Below are positions 63,914-64,000 of a stretch of DNA of 64,000 nucleotides, piece after piece (position 1 is the stretch's first letter; each line of letters starts with the position of its first letter). A model generated the notes under the pieces. The model did no database searches. It was not told the DNA's origin and saw nothing but the letters and a program-made list of their open reading frames with translations. The translations under genes were made by a program, and so were the position numbers. Source of the DNA: Diadophis punctatus similis (Eukaryota > Chordata > Lepidosauria > Squamata > Dipsadidae); the NCBI GenBank assembly GCA_023053685.1, contig JALIGW010000026.1, positions 4,857,206-4,921,205 on the forward strand. Direction: 5' to 3'.

Positions 63914-64000
63914 CAGAAGACAAGGAGCCACTCCCGCTCGGATGGAGAATTTTTGCAAAGTGGGAAACCGGCATCTGAGAAGCATCTTCTGCCTGAACCG

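Overview
The window is vertebrate nuclear DNA: multi-exon genes with canonical GT-AG introns, a CpG-rich promoter, and a very dense load of CR1/L2-type LINE ends, tRNA-derived SINEs, hAT-like elements, solo LTRs and long microsatellites. Two features point to a squamate reptile, most likely a snake: CR1 3' ends that run into long (AGAAT)n/(AATAG)n tracts, and long (GATA)n tracts. The species cannot be fixed from the sequence alone.

Four protein-coding loci are visible. (1) PHF19, + strand, 14 coding exons from 2732 to 17145, 575 codons plus stop, with all phases agreeing. It encodes a Polycomb-like PRC2 accessory protein (Tudor, two PHD fingers, C-terminal chromo-like motif). (2) PSMD5, + strand, 10 coding exons from 20703 to 33417, 508 codons plus stop, with a CpG-rich promoter and a YY1-type start context. 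It encodes the S5B proteasome assembly chaperone. One intron appears to be GC-AG. (3) A B3GALT9-type GT31 glycosyltransferase, - strand, with two coding exons at 35747-36802 and 37623-37628. (4) A KLHL20-like kelch-repeat gene, + strand, seven exons from 45442 to 57694 covering all six kelch blades. No BTB or BACK exon was found between B3GALT9 and the first kelch exon. The order PHF19-PSMD5-B3GALT9 agrees with human 9q33, as I remember that locus; the kelch gene is the unexpected member.

Layout: 1-2720, microsatellites and a LINE fragment upstream of PHF19; 2723-17145, PHF19, with introns full of repeats; 17146-20400, probable 3'UTR and spacer; 20400-33417, PSMD5 promoter and gene, with a three-level nested transposon holding a ~235-bp-arm inverted repeat in intron 1; 33418-35746, spacer holding an LTR nested in a fold-back element; 35747-37628, B3GALT9; 37629-45441, repeat-rich spacer with a TATA-containing candidate first exon near 42.7 kb; 45442-57694, the kelch gene; 57695-64000, repeats, one isolated exon-like segment on the - strand (60569-60664) and a CTCF-type motif at the right edge.

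The genes do not form an operon or a pathway. PHF19 acts in chromatin silencing, PSMD5 in proteasome regulatory-particle assembly, B3GALT9 is predicted to act in Golgi glycosylation, and the kelch protein may act in substrate recognition. The most notable non-gene content is a set of transposon insertions whose target-site duplications can still be read exactly, several of them nested.
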